Shown one piece after another: positions 42,672 to 54,085 of a DNA stretch of 64,000 nt. The notes under the pieces were generated by a model, which did no database searches, was not told the DNA's origin, and saw nothing but the letters and a program-made list of their open reading frames with translations. Position 1 is the stretch's first letter, and the number at the start of each line of letters is the position of its first letter. The translations under genes were made by a program, and so were the position numbers. Origin of the DNA: Bipolaris cookei (Eukaryota; Ascomycota; Dothideomycetes; Pleosporales; Pleosporaceae); contig NRSV01000079.1 of NCBI GenBank assembly GCA_002286855.1, forward strand, positions 1 through 64,000. Direction: 5' to 3'.

Positions 42672-45600
42672 ATGGCGTCGAACGAGGACCCATACCTCAT
42701 TCTTCCAGGCTCGGCCGCTCACTCCGACTTCCGCCTGCAGCGCCTGGCGCAGGCAATCGGCGCAAAGCAGGTCCGCTCGCTGTGGCTGCATTTTGTCAAT
42801 CCACTCAAAGAATTGGCTGAGGACGAGCTCAAGACGCTGAAGCAGATCCTGCACTATGGCGAGTATCCAGATTCGAACGACCGCCTTGCCCAGACGCTCC
42901 TCGACGCCGTCCACTGTGACGGCGAACCTCGTGACGGCGAGACAGTCCTCTTCTATATCAGCCCACGCGCCGGCACAATCTCGCCATGGAGCTCTCTGGC
43001 CTCAATTATTGCACGCACATGCACCCTCGACCAGGCGGTAAAACGCATCGAGCGCGGCATGGTCATCGCTGCTACTTTTGATCGCACCCTCGACGCCGAC
43101 GAGATTCCCAACCGCGACCACCTCTACGACCGCATGACTCAGACCATCAGCCGTACTGCGCCCAATCTCGAGACTATCTTCGGTGAGGGAGAGCCTGTGC
43201 AGGCGACCACCATCAGCTTCGACGAGTACCATAGCGCCCATGCCGCCTTGGACCATGCCAACAGGGAGCTGGGGCTGGCCATGGACAAGTCAGAGATTGA
43301 CTACCTCGTCGAGGCATACACTCAGGAGCTGAAGCGAGGTCCCGTAGATGTCGAGCTCTTCATGTTTGCCCAGGTCAACTCGGAGCATTGCAGACACAAG
43401 CAGTTCAATGCCGACTTCACTATCGATGGTATGCGCAAGTCCATGTCGCTATTTGGAATGATCCGAAATACACACCAGAAGAACCCCCAGCACGTCGTCA
43501 GCGCATACAGCGACAATGCGGCAGTACTACAGGGAGAAGAGGCGAGCTTCTGGGCGCCCAACGACCTCACCGGTGAGTGGAGCGGCGCAAAGGAAACTGT
43601 GCACATTCTCTGCAAAGTCGAGACACACAACCACCCAACTGCAGTATCGCCATTTCCTGGAGCGGCCACCGGCTCTGGAGGCGAGATTAGAGATGAAGGG
43701 GCGGTTGGACGTGGCTCCAAGCCAAAGGCCGGTCTGGCAGGCTTCACTGTCTCCGATCTCAACCTTGAGGGTTTTGAAAGGCCATGGGAGCTCAAAGACG
43801 TTGGAAAACCTGCGCATATTGCCAGCAGTCGCGACATTATGCTCGAGGCTCCAATCGGCAGTGCGCAATTCAATAACGAATTTGGTCGTCCATGCACTGT
43901 AGGCTACTTCCGCACTATGCTCATGCGCGTCTTCACAAATGAAAAGGAATCCGAGATCCGAGGATACCACAAGCCCATTATGCTGGCAGGTGGTGTAGGC
44001 ACAGTCAGACCACAGCACGCACTCAAGGACCCTGACGTCGTGCCCGCTGGCTCGCATCTCCTCGTCATTGGTGGTCCCGCCATGCTCATTGGTCTTGGTG
44101 GTGGTGCGGCTTCTAGTATCCAGTCTGGAGAAGGCAAGGTCGATCTTGATTTTGCTAGTGTGCAGAGAGGCAACCCCGAAGTGCAGAGGCGAGCACAGGA
44201 AGTCATTGATACATGTCGCTCCATGGGTGACAAGAACCCAATCCTCTTCATACACGATGTGGGCGCAGGTGGTCTGTCCAATGCTCTCCCCGAGCTTGTC
44301 CACGACTCTGGTCTTGGCGCTATCTTTGAGCTGCGCGAGGTAGACAGTGCTGACAAGAGCATGAGTCCGCTGCAGATTTGGTGCTGTGAGGCCCAAGAGC
44401 GATACGTACTAGCAGTTGCTCCCGATCAACTAGACCTCTTCAAGCGCATCTGCAACAGAGAACGTTGTGGTTATTCGGTCGTTGGCACGGCTACCAAGGA
44501 GCAACGCCTTGTCCTGAAAGATAGGGAATCCAAGGAAAACCCAACTCCCATCGATCTTCCCATGGCCACGCTATTCGGAAAGCCACCCAAGATGTCACGT
44601 ATTGTCGAAAGCCGAAAGTTGAGGTTGCCAGCCTTCGACAGCAGCCTGTCAATGTACATTCCCGACACGCCCAAGGATGGCTTGATCGCCGAAGCTGTCG
44701 ATCGAGTGCTCACTCTTCCAGCTGTAGGCTCAAAATCGTTTCTCATCACTATCGGAGATCGAACTGTTGGCGGCCTTACGGTCCGCGATCAGATGGTCGG
44801 CAAGTGGCAAACGCCTGTAGCTGATGTTTCGGTAACAGCTACATCGCTGCTGGCTGGAGTCAAGACGGGTGAAGCCATGACAATGGGCGAGAAGCCTACT
44901 CTAGCTCTCATTTCTCCAGCGGCATCCGCAAGGATGGCTGTAGCCGAGTCGCTCATGAACATTGCTGCAGCTAGTCTCTTCGACAGGCTTTCTAGGGTCA
45001 GACTCTCAGCCAACTGGATGTCTGCCAGCAGTCATCCTGGTGAGGGTGCGGCTTTGTATGAAGCAGTGGAAGCCATTGGAATGGACCTCTGCCCCAAGCT
45101 CGGCATATCCATTCCAGTCGGAAAGGACTCTATGAGCATGAAGATGAAGTGGTCAGAGGGTGGAGAGGCAAAGGAAGTTACCGCCCCCATGTCCTTAGTG
45201 ATCACGGCTTTCGCACCTGTTGACCGGATCGACCGCACATGGACACCCGCATTGGAACGCGTTGAGAGCGTCGGTGAGACTATTCTCATGTATGTTGATT
45301 TGGCGGCTGGCAAGAAACATCTTGGTGGTTCTGCTTTGGCTCAAACATTCGGCCAGGTCGGCGATGAGGCGCCTGATGTCTATGACGCCGATGTCATCAA
45401 GGACTACTTTGATGCCATCGATCAACTCCATGAGGCTGGTATTGTACTCGCTTATCACGACAGATCAGATGGTGGCCTCTTCACGACGCTTGTCGAGATG
45501 GCTTTTGGTGGACGATGTGGCCTTGAAATCATGCTGGACCGTGTCGCGGCATCAAGCGAGCCCAAGGACGTCTTGGAGGCGCTTTTCAATGAAGAACTTG

Positions 45601-46772
45601 GTGCTGTCTTCCAGGTCAGGAAGCAGGATGAGACTGCTTTCAACCGCTGCTTTGCCACCTGCGGACCGCCGCCAGGCATGATTAAGAAGATAGGTCGGGT
45701 ACCCGAAGCCTCGAAGCAGGACATCTCTTTCTATGTCGGGACAAAGAATGTCTACCGGAACAGCCGGCAAAAACTACAACAGCGTTGGGCAGAGACTTCA
45801 CACAGTATGCAGAAGCTCCGTGATAACCCTGTCTGTGCCGATGCAGAGTTCAACAGCATTCTCGACGACAAAGACCCAGGCCTTTCATACAACCTGACCT
45901 TCAAGCCTTCTGAGAATATTCTGCCGCTCATGTCAAACCTCAAGTCGCCTTTTACGGCTAAGCCCCGTGTGGCTATCCTAAGAGAAGAGGGTGTGAACGG
46001 CCAAGCTGAGATGGCATTTGCTTTCCATCAAGCTGGCTTCTCCGCCATTGACGTGCATATGACTGATATAATCTCGGGTCGCGTATCACTGGCCGGATTC
46101 GTAGGTCTTGCAGCATGTGGTGGTTTCTCGTACGGCGACGTACTTGGTGCCGGACAAGGATGGGCAAAATCCGTGCTCCTCCATCCCGAAACACGCAAGG
46201 AGTTCCAGAACTTCTTCACGCGCCCCAACACCTTCGCCCTCGGTGTCTGTAACGGCTGCCAATTCATGAGCAAGCTCAAAGAATTGATCCCAGGCGCAGA
46301 GCTATGGCCAAGCTTCGAGCGCAACGCGTCCGAGCAATACGAAGCCCGTGTCTGCATGGTCGAAGTGCTCGACCCCAAGGGCCCCAATACACCACCATCC
46401 GTCTTCCTCCACGGTATGGCAGGTTCCAAGCTTCCCATCGTCACAGCCCACGGCGAGGGTCGCGCTCACTTCTCCTCCTCGGCGTCTTCACTATCCACAC
46501 CTCAAACACTTTACAACGAGAACCTTGTTTCTCTCCGCTACGTCGACAACTACGGCAAGCAAACCGAGACATACCCTTACAACCCTAACGGCTCACCAAT
46601 GGGTATCACTGGTGTACGTAGCGCAGACGGACGCGTGCTGGCGCTCATGCCACACCCCGAGCGAACTATCTTGAAGGAAGTGGCTAGCTACCTCCCCAAG
46701 AACACAGAGGGTTGGGGTGAACTCGGACCCTGGTCTCGCATGTTCAAGAGTGCTAGGCGTTGGGTCGGATAA
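42672..46772 (+). CDS. Phosphoribosylformylglycinamidine synthase
   Basis: An intron-free frame of 1,366 residues, the expected size for the large single-chain eukaryotic enzyme. It makes FGAM from FGAR, glutamine and ATP in step four of purine synthesis in the cytosol. The N-terminal linker and PurL-like domains carry FAQVNSEHCRHKQFN and KVETHNHPTAVSPFPGAATG; glycine-rich ATP-site segments follow (GGPAMLIGLGGGAASS, LAYHDRSDGGLFTTLVEMAF). The C-terminal glutaminase has GGFSYGDVLGAG, the nucleophile in GVCNGCQFM, and MPHPER. Housekeeping gene without defects. Confidence 0.97.
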   Translation: MASNEDPYLILPGSAAHSDFRLQRLAQAIGAKQVRSLWLHFVNPLKELAEDELKTLKQILHYGEYPDSNDRLAQTLLDAVHCDGEPRDGETVLFYISPRAGTISPWSSLASIIARTCTLDQAVKRIERGMVIAATFDRTLDADEIPNRDHLYDRMTQTISRTAPNLETIFGEGEPVQATTISFDEYHSAHAALDHANRELGLAMDKSEIDYLVEAYTQELKRGPVDVELFMFAQVNSEHCRHKQFNADFTIDGMRKSMSLFGMIRNTHQKNPQHVVSAYSDNAAVLQGEEASFWAPNDLTGEWSGAKETVHILCKVETHNHPTAVSPFPGAATGSGGEIRDEGAVGRGSKPKAGLAGFTVSDLNLEGFERPWELKDVGKPAHIASSRDIMLEAPIGSAQFNNEFGRPCTVGYFRTMLMRVFTNEKESEIRGYHKPIMLAGGVGTVRPQHALKDPDVVPAGSHLLVIGGPAMLIGLGGGAASSIQSGEGKVDLDFASVQRGNPEVQRRAQEVIDTCRSMGDKNPILFIHDVGAGGLSNALPELVHDSGLGAIFELREVDSADKSMSPLQIWCCEAQERYVLAVAPDQLDLFKRICNRERCGYSVVGTATKEQRLVLKDRESKENPTPIDLPMATLFGKPPKMSRIVESRKLRLPAFDSSLSMYIPDTPKDGLIAEAVDRVLTLPAVGSKSFLITIGDRTVGGLTVRDQMVGKWQTPVADVSVTATSLLAGVKTGEAMTMGEKPTLALISPAASARMAVAESLMNIAAASLFDRLSRVRLSANWMSASSHPGEGAALYEAVEAIGMDLCPKLGISIPVGKDSMSMKMKWSEGGEAKEVTAPMSLVITAFAPVDRIDRTWTPALERVESVGETILMYVDLAAGKKHLGGSALAQTFGQVGDEAPDVYDADVIKDYFDAIDQLHEAGIVLAYHDRSDGGLFTTLVEMAFGGRCGLEIMLDRVAASSEPKDVLEALFNEELGAVFQVRKQDETAFNRCFATCGPPPGMIKKIGRVPEASKQDISFYVGTKNVYRNSRQKLQQRWAETSHSMQKLRDNPVCADAEFNSILDDKDPGLSYNLTFKPSENILPLMSNLKSPFTAKPRVAILREEGVNGQAEMAFAFHQAGFSAIDVHMTDIISGRVSLAGFVGLAACGGFSYGDVLGAGQGWAKSVLLHPETRKEFQNFFTRPNTFALGVCNGCQFMSKLKELIPGAELWPSFERNASEQYEARVCMVEVLDPKGPNTPPSVFLHGMAGSKLPIVTAHGEGRAHFSSSASSLSTPQTLYNENLVSLRYVDNYGKQTETYPYNPNGSPMGITGVRSADGRVLALMPHPERTILKEVASYLPKNTEGWGELGPWSRMFKSARRWVG

Positions 46773-47197
46773 GGCAAAGGTAAAGGGATCAATTGCATTG
46801 GTTATAGGTTGGCGTTTTGGCGTGCGTGGTTCTTTGCATCTTCTCATATGATATATGAAAATACATATGGTCACGACTACAGTGGAGATTCTTGAGGTTA
46901 TATTTTAACAGCTCACGTAACAAAAAGACAGAATTTATGTTGCAACCACGAGAAGTTGGCTATGTATTATGAAGTCATTGTTCAGTATTAGTCTGTCTTC
47001 ATCACAAGTTCTAATTCACTGTTCGGGATATTGTAAGTGGGAAAGGGGAAAGGCAGGATGGAATGAAGTCTGCAAAAGTGACTTTGAGAAGAGAGTTGTT
47101 CAAGAAGGAAAATGATATTATTATGTCTCGTAAGAAATATATACTAGGAAAACCTCAGTATCTAGCCGAAAACCCATCGTGAATCCTAATCAACGTT
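46773..47197. other. Convergent intergenic region
   Basis: This is the shared 3' flank of FGAM synthase and the glycine-rich protein gene. No gene seen. Confidence 0.5.
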
Positions 47198-48355
47198 TTA
47201 GTAGCTGGTGTAAGAACCACCGGTGGAACCACCAGTGCTTCCTCCAGTGCTGCCACCAGCACCAGCACCAGCACCAGCGCCGGCACCTCCACCGACACCA
47301 GCACCACCGCCAACAGAGCCACTAACACCGGCACCAGCACCTCCCTTAGCACCGCCGCCAACAGAACCGCCGACACCAGCACCGGCACCAGCACCGCCCT
47401 TGGCACCACCACCAACACCAGCACCGCCGCCGACAGAGCCACCAGCACCAGCACCGCCGCCAACAGAGCCGCCGATACCACCGCTGACACCACCGTGGGC
47501 ACCGCCGCCGACGCCGGCACCACCGCCGACACCAGCACCTCCGCCAACGGAGCCACCAACACCAGCACCTCCGCCAACGGAGCCACCAACACCAGCACCG
47601 GCTCCACCGTAGCCACCGGCACCAGCTCCACCCTTGGCGCCTCCGATGATACCAGCTAGGCCGCCGATACCTGCGCTGGCTCCGCCCTTGGCACCGCCGA
47701 CGAGGCCACCGATCAAACCGCCGAGGCCAGCACCGGCGTTACCGCCGACACCTGCGCTGGCTCCGCCATAGCCAGTCTTGCTGTAAGTGAGGAGTCCACC
47801 GAGACCAGCACCACCATTGGCACCGCCGCCGACCAATCCACCAAGGCCAGCACCAGCACCGCCATTGGCACCGCCACCGACCAATCCACCAAGGCCAGCA
47901 CCAGCACCTCCACCAACGAGGCCACCAAGGCCTGCACCTCCGCCGACGAGTCCGCCGAGGCCAGCACCTCCGCTAACACCACCGCCAACTAGGCCACCAA
48001 TGCCGCCCTTGGCGCCTCCACCAAGGAGAGGAAGTCCGAGTCCCCAACCGCTGCCGTAGCCTCCTGCACCACCAGCGGGAGGAGCAGCGCCTCCACCGTA
48101 GGAAGCGCCGCCGGAAGGAGGAGTAGAAGTGGAGCCACCTGGGCGACCTCCAGCAGGAGGAGCGGGACCAGAGCCTCCGTTGTTAGAGCCTGAACCAGAG
48201 CTTGGCAGGTCGTCGTAGGTAGGGCCGCTGCTGGCAGGAGCGGTTGTCAATGGGGCAGATGGCTGTACACCTGAGCCGCCGCCATAGCGTTGAGGGTGAG
48301 GAAGAGCGGAGACGATGCTGGTAAGAGCCAAGATCTGAGCAGTGTGGTACTTCAT
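47198..48355 (-). CDS. Secreted glycine-rich repeat protein
   Basis: 385 residues with a signal peptide (MKYHTAQILALTSIVSALPH), a Ser/Pro/Gly linker, and then long runs of repeats built on GGLVGGGA, GGAGVGGSVGGGA and GGAGAGVGG, ending GGSTGGSTGGSTGGSYTSY. No enzyme domain is seen. Such proteins are often cell-wall or surface-associated in fungi; function here is unknown. The high GC repeats leave a proline-rich frame open on the other strand, which I take as an artefact. Repeat number may vary between strains. Confidence 0.8.
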   Translation of the reverse strand: MKYHTAQILALTSIVSALPHPQRYGGGSGVQPSAPLTTAPASSGPTYDDLPSSGSGSNNGGSGPAPPAGGRPGGSTSTPPSGGASYGGGAAPPAGGAGGYGSGWGLGLPLLGGGAKGGIGGLVGGGVSGGAGLGGLVGGGAGLGGLVGGGAGAGLGGLVGGGANGGAGAGLGGLVGGGANGGAGLGGLLTYSKTGYGGASAGVGGNAGAGLGGLIGGLVGGAKGGASAGIGGLAGIIGGAKGGAGAGGYGGAGAGVGGSVGGGAGVGGSVGGGAGVGGGAGVGGGAHGGVSGGIGGSVGGGAGAGGSVGGGAGVGGGAKGGAGAGAGVGGSVGGGAKGGAGAGVSGSVGGGAGVGGGAGAGAGAGAGGSTGGSTGGSTGGSYTSY

Positions 48356-51300
48356 GTTTGCTGATTTCGAGTTTAGAGACTCTTAGTTAAAAAGACGATA
48401 GTCGAGTAATTCGATGTAGATTGAGTGTTCCTTGAGAATTGAATGTAGCGAATGTGAGTGCGCTGCACAAACGAAAGACTGTAGGAGAGTGATGGAAGTA
48501 GAAAGCGAAAGTGTAAGATGTTGTAGATGCTTTTTCTTCAAGGTCGGACGAGTCCAACTTATACTCAGAGATGCCCCCTTCAAGACAGTGGACCAGTACA
48601 TCCACGACTGTCGTGGCGTCGGGCTCATGCTGGAGCTATTCTGGTCTTGTTTCGAAACTTGGCTCCCGCATCGACCTACTATTTTTCGCAAGAGTAGTGC
48701 CAAAAGAGGGACAGTCAGCCAGGGGTCTAGACTATGGCCGTTTCAGGCAATCAGGCTCTCTCTTTTGCAATTGTGCACTGCCGTATTCTGTGCGATCGAC
48801 GTAGTGTACCTGCAGGATAGAGCCCGGATGTGCTGCAGGGGCATGCGATGCGGGTTACTTCCTGCCGAATATTGTCGGTGGGACTGGCCCCTGTTCTCGT
48901 TCGGCAAAGACTCATGGGCAATGTTTAGTGCTGCTTAGTTTGTCACTTTTTGACGATCTGCCATGTACGCAAGACATTGGAATCGGCTAATACGGCTATC
49001 GAGTAGGCGGGTGTCTCCGTTCCCTTGCTTTCTGGAGTTGCAGCACCGTTCAGAGTTGATGAGCATTAGCTATTGATATGAAGACGTCATTCATCGGACA
49101 ATCTCTGTTAATCATGAAGATTTTTCAAATACAAACATAGATAGTCTTGTATAGTCAGAGTTTTGATGCTCCCCCTTTCAAGGCTGCCACGGCCGTCAGA
49201 CATGTTCCTTGGATTACAGTTCGGATACTTACGGAAATATTTTTGGATGCAGGTTTCCATGGACATCGTGTGCTTGCAGGGCTTCACATGGCGATGGAAC
49301 GAATTGCCGAGTGGGCGACCGTGTCTGAGTAGAGTAGTACAGAGAGCAAGAGAGAGCAAGGGTGAGGCTGTGCACTGTGGAGTCGAAAACATCCAAGCTT
49401 TCGGCTAGCCGCTTATGTCGTGCTTGCCGGCTAGAAGGTTTGCATCGTCGTTTCTTACACCCTTTCTGGCCCTACGCCCACGAATTAGGACCCCGCGTGG
49501 TTCTCGCAGCATGCTTGTCCCATGATTTCCCGCTATCGTTTCACAAGACATGCTCCGAGCTACCAGGCCCCACGACGTCCCGTCGTATGACTACCCACGA
49601 TTTGGTCTTCTCCTTTGACTCCAATGTCTCTAGCCAAAACCCTAGACAGGAACGTGGCGTTAATGCAGAGTCTACCTCGAAACACATGGTCCGTTCGTTA
49701 TGCTTGAATTCAGACCAGATCTACATTGACGTGGAAACAATGTCCTTCTCGCCACCGCGGGAGGTGACATGCGCAAGCCTCAACACCAGGCCCATGACGG
49801 CATTGTGAAACAACTTTACGCTTTGTTCAAAGAGTGCGAGTTATGGGCCACAGACGCAGACAAATATAGAAGTCGAACAAAACCTCCACGCTGGCCGCCT
49901 GAGTCTCCTCGGCTCATGGCACATACTAGCATCTTTCAACCTGACTCACAGCTGCCAGCCTTCTAGCCATCCTATGCGGTTTCCATCATTAGGAGCCATC
50001 GATGCCGTAAGAGAAATATGGTCCATGAAAGATCGACTCTCTTCAAGGTTCTGGCTTGTTCCGTTAACACTGTTATCACACGCTTAGAGATCCTGCCAAA
50101 CTATTGTTTGGGCAATTTAATTTACCCATTATTCTCGCAGACAGTAAGTATGCAGGCCGATCGGCCAGCCTCGCCTATACCGAGAAATCTGTACGATGTG
50201 TCAGCGCCTAGCGGCCTTTTTGTCAACAGCTTCCAGAGTGAAGTTCTGGTCGCCTTTGAATGACGACCAGCGCCTTAACGACGGTGCCTGACTAGACCCA
50301 GCCAAGCGCAACGCTAACAATATGGTCCCCCTTAATGTGTGCGGCGCGTACGATCTCACCGCTATACTAATGCGTTCTTTCGGCGCCATGCAAACGATTC
50401 AATGACAGCACCTTCTTTCAGGAGGTAAATAGGAGAAAAGCCGTGCGAGCACGCAAGCAAAGCCTGGCCACATGCTTTGTTCACCACCCATTTCATTGGC
50501 GTTCCAGACCTCACAGCCTTTCAGCTGATCACACATGGTATTGCAACATGCCAAATACCTTGTTTACTGCCAAGAAAACACCTCGGCAGCCTGCATGCTT
50601 ACAGAGTTTGATGAAGCTAAGATGTTATTGCTAGGTCGTACGTACGACTTCGCATTCCGGTGCGCTGGGCCCTTCTTTGCAAATATTATCGGATTCGCAG
50701 CTGCCAGCAAAAGTCTATTATACTAGTTTATTCTTTTTTCGAAACCCCAGCGGTGAGATCCTTACTCGAAGCATCGAATTATTATTAACATGCTCTTGGA
50801 TTTCGTCGTCCGTCACACCGGTCAAGACAATATTGATCTTCGTAGTGCCAAAAAAGGGAAAACTTGAGTTTGATTGATGATCTGCCCGTGCGTTTTTTTC
50901 CTGCAGCGAGCTGTTAACTTTACTACTGCCCATTAGTTTGTGGGCTAGAATCGTGGTAGATCGTCGTCACTTACGTATGTGAGATTGCGTAGATGAGATG
51001 CCGACGTTGCAGTCACGGTTTTTTGGGTGTGATATAAAGGCTGAGAAGAAGCTATGTGCTACTTTCCTTCAGTATCCATGACGTGTACATATGTTGCTTT
51101 GGTATTCATCAGAATGCACCAGCTCCGATGATCAATGATCGACGCATGATAGTGCGCGTGGCTATCAGTGAGGTTTCTCCGATATAGAAAAATAAGGGAT
51201 GGAAAATTTGATACAGGGACTCAGGTTGTGATCATGACTCTCGCCGGGAAGCTATTTTAGAGATTTGATATCAAATACTGGGAAGAAGCTAGGGGTTATG

Positions 51301-51519
51301 CTGCTTATGTTTGTTAACTGTTTTGTTCATTGCTGAGTTGAAGGTTGTTGGGTACCAGTGTGGAAATTGTAGGTTAATGTGTTAAATTAGAAATTATTTC
51401 TGCCACCAGCAGCAAGGAATTTGATAGTGATGATAGTCAAGAGATTGAGATATGGTATTCTGAAAATGAGTGAAGTGTTGAGTCTATTGCAATGCAAAAT
51501 TTTTCTAAATCAAAATATT
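48356..51519. other. 3.2-kb gene-poor region
   Basis: The right part of the glycine-rich gene's promoter lies at the start. The longest frame (49362-49808, +, 148 codons) has no signal or family motif I recognise. No repeat partner was found inside the window. Confidence 0.4.
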
Positions 51520-51693
51520 TGTCAGAATTAGGTCCTTTCCCGTAGTATGACTATGTAATGGATGGTTCTGTTGGGGCTAAAAGTGGTTGTTGAGTGTGTA
51601 GATTGCTAACTATGTATAGCTCGGCTGATATATGGCGGCGCCAAGTCAAGTGACCTAGCGCCTTCATGACATGTGATCGGAGTATTTTCAACA
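51520..51693 (-). mobile_element. Solo LTR, 174 bp, copy 2
   Basis: Reverse-oriented copy of the unit at 30358-30531, starting (on plus) TGTCAGAATTAGG and ending AGTATTTTCAACA. Perfect 5-bp duplications ATATT flank it (51515-51519 and 51694-51698). Same length as copy 1 with a moderate number of substitutions. Confidence 0.9.
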
Positions 51694-52088
51694 ATATTGG
51701 CGAATTATTCCAAATGGTGAGGTTGTTTAGCGAGAAGAAGAAACAACAGCAACACGAGTGTTGGCACGATAAGGGGATCACGGGGTGAATCAACTTGCAG
51801 CTGCAATACTACAATGAGGAAGCGGATTGATTGTCTGTATCTGCTATCGTGTCCTATACTTACAGCGCCTGCGCTGAGAGAGTTGCTCATTGAAACTTGA
51901 GAGGAAGACTCACTGAAAGTGAACGAGAGAGCTACTTGTTAAAACTAGAGTTACTCTTCAAACTAAATAGTCAATTTTTTTCTTTTCCCCTAAAAGAGCT
52001 CGCTGGAGGATTGCCTAGCTATCTAACATCCCTTTCTGTCACCAAACTGCTTTTTAGCAACAGGAATCTAGTAAGCAATAGTTATTGC
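51694..52088. other. Short gene-free stretch
   Basis: No gene or repeat recognised. Confidence 0.35.
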
Positions 52089-52239
52089 TTAGCTAAACAA
52101 AGGCTGAAGCACCATAGTCGCACTTTACAGTAGAAACTCCCCTATTTGTAAATAAACCCCATAGAAAGGCCTCTGGCCATAGTCTTACATAGTCCCTGAC
52201 TGCATATAGACTCTAATGGAATAACAATAATAATAATAC
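52089..52239 (+). mobile_element. LINE 3' tail fragment
   Basis: About 150 bp matching the 3' UTR of the LINE at 9719-10610: AAAGGCTGAAGCACCATAGT, GGCCATAGTCTTACATAGTC, and a final TAATGGAATAACAATAATAA tail. It is an extremely 5'-truncated insertion. A clear target duplication was not found. Confidence 0.65.
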
Positions 52240-52665
52240 AGCGCCTGCGCGCACGGCCGCAGGCGCACGAGCCGGTAAGCAGCGGGGACGACGTCCCTGC
52301 CACTGCTCGTGTCAACCAATCAGTGTCGCTTATCAGTAGAACTCTTAATTAATTCCAACAACGGGAAAAGAAAAAATGTCTCGACAAAGTTATACGTGAC
52401 ATCTATCAACAAGGCTTCTTTTATATAAATGAGGATAATTTGGATTACGTTAACATTGATTTCTATAGATGAGGAATATATCTTGTTACGCTGTGAATAT
52501 TCAGCTTTGTCTTTTTCTTTTAAATTGAACAAAATATTTACAGCATTGAGATATTGCGTTTTACTCCTAAGAAATTTGAGCAGCACTGGAGATTTATGTA
52601 GCTTCGGTAATTATCCCGTCTTGAAAGTTATGTTGTTGGTAAGATATTTTCGTCATCTTGCAATA
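52240..52665. other. AT-rich stretch without gene
   Basis: Short frames on both strands only. A small GC-rich island with GCGCCTGCGC / GCGCAGGCG palindrome lies near 52240-52270. Confidence 0.35.
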
Positions 52666-53073
52666 ACGTGGTTCACAAGCGAGTCGCCAGCTCAAAATCT
52701 CACCAAAAATTGTAACTGATATGAGTATATATCTCGACAACTATATACTGGAACAGTCTAAGAATCTAATATACTCGTACTAGTTATATACTGGATACAT
52801 TTTGAGATTTTTAGGAAAATTTATGAAGTGGTGATTGAGATCGTGACTTTATACTCCTGTTAAAACATAAAATACTATATAGGTATTCTACTATGATAGT
52901 TAGAGATACAATACTCTGACAGTTATATATTAATATAGGTACAGTTCTTATATTGACTTTTTAGACTATTTCAATATATTGTTGTTGAGATATAGATTCG
53001 TATTAATTGCGATTTTTAGTGAGATTTTGAGCTGGCGACTCGCTTGGGTTGGCAACTCGCTTGTGGACCATGT
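52666..53073. mobile_element. Pogo-type MITE, about 408 bp
   Basis: Inverted ends: left ACGTGGTTCACAAGCGAGTC, right (reverse complement) ACATGGTCCACAAGCGAGTT, followed by shared CCAGCTCAAAATCTCAC. The right end has an extra 17-bp repeat of the CCAAGCGAGT unit. The tips resemble those of the pogo-like element at 37659-39422 over about 25 bp. TA is present on the left; the right flank reads TG. The interior is AT-rich and non-coding. Confidence 0.55.
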
Positions 53074-53372
53074 TGTATATATATATGTCCGTATAAGTAA
53101 TAAGGTTACAGCGATCGGATGGCTCGGAAGCTCTACCCCGCACACAGCAGAGAGCATAAGAAGAGAACCTTGTACACACGTAGATAGGCAAGAATAAGAA
53201 CAAGAATTTTGAACACACACACCTGTCTTTTGGTAACCCTTATGCATTCGTGCAGACCCTCTTTAGCCCCGCGCGCACATGCTTCGTACCTTGCTGTTTG
53301 CACCCAGTTCACGCTTATGCTAGCTAGCTACAGAGCCCATTCAACAATATATATATATATATATATTAGAGC

Positions 53373-53534
53373 CAGAGTTTGCAACAAGCAATTAAGTGGG
53401 GCTCAGAAAGTCCAACTTGACTTGCTTGATTACCTATTAGAACCTAGTTGTTTCCTATAAAGGTTTAACCTCTACCTATATAGGTAAGTGGGTCCCTGAA
53501 GGTGAACAACTTGACTTGCTTGTTGCGAACTCTG
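53373..53534 (-). mobile_element. hAT-type MITE, 162 bp, copy 1
   Basis: Ends CAGAGTTTGCAACAAGC and GCTTGTTGCGAACTCTG are inverted repeats. 8-bp flanking repeats ATTAGAGC and ATTAGGGC differ by one base. The CAGAG tip and 8-bp duplication fit the hAT superfamily. The reverse copy lies at 61129-61290. Confidence 0.85.
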
Positions 53535-53542
53535 ATTAGGGC

Positions 53543-53865
53543 AATGGCTACAAAGACATGAGATTTAGGTGTTTGTTGACAAAAGGCACTCATTCCGTAA
53601 TCATTGCAGGTATAAGAAGACTATATTTTCGAGTATTATACTTGATCAAGTGGGTGGGTAATAAATAATACCAGTATGATAGTTCTGGGCTGTGTGATGA
53701 TACAAGGTCACTGTTACACTGGGTCTGGCTATACTTCCCTAGTCTCGGTTCGGGTCAGGGTGAGACGGTAGTCTGCGGTAAGCCGTGCGATTTATTTGGC
53801 CATTCGTAGTGGGAAAGAGTTATGGATGTAACCGAAGTAAAGACAATCAATTCTATACTAGATAG
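53543..53865. other. Gene-free stretch
   Basis: Nothing recognised. Confidence 0.35.
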
Positions 53866-54085
53866 AATAACAATGTAGTAATCTTGGTAAGTAAAGTAAC
53901 TAGTAAGAAAATACAATTTGAGTTGACCACGACGAGAGTAATAATAAAATCCATCAATCCTTATATCCTCATTGCTTCCAGTCCTGACATCTGGGTCCTC
54001 TGGCCAAGCCTGTAGCATCTGCCTTCCTGACAAGATGTCAATCACGTGACCTAGCGCACCCCGGGCTGATCATTACCTTTTGAAG
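53866..54085 (-). repeat. Dispersed repeat, copy 2
   Basis: Partner of 2222-2480; see that entry. On the minus strand it has ATATAAGG and an open frame of 97 codons (54045-53755) that I do not take as a gene. Confidence 0.5.

Noticed and set aside
43527..44396. 289-codon antisense frame in the FGAM synthase gene
   Set aside because: It is the shadow of a strongly coding, highly conserved frame on the other strand.
47223..47612. Proline-rich open frame on the plus strand
   Set aside because: It is the antisense shadow of the glycine-rich repeats (GGN codons read as NCC); it lacks any signal or domain.
49362..49808. 148-codon frame in the gene-poor region
   Set aside because: No domain, signal peptide or intron context; low complexity of evidence for coding.
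53341..53366. (AT)n run as a regulatory element
   Set aside because: It is a simple microsatellite beside the MITE's target site.
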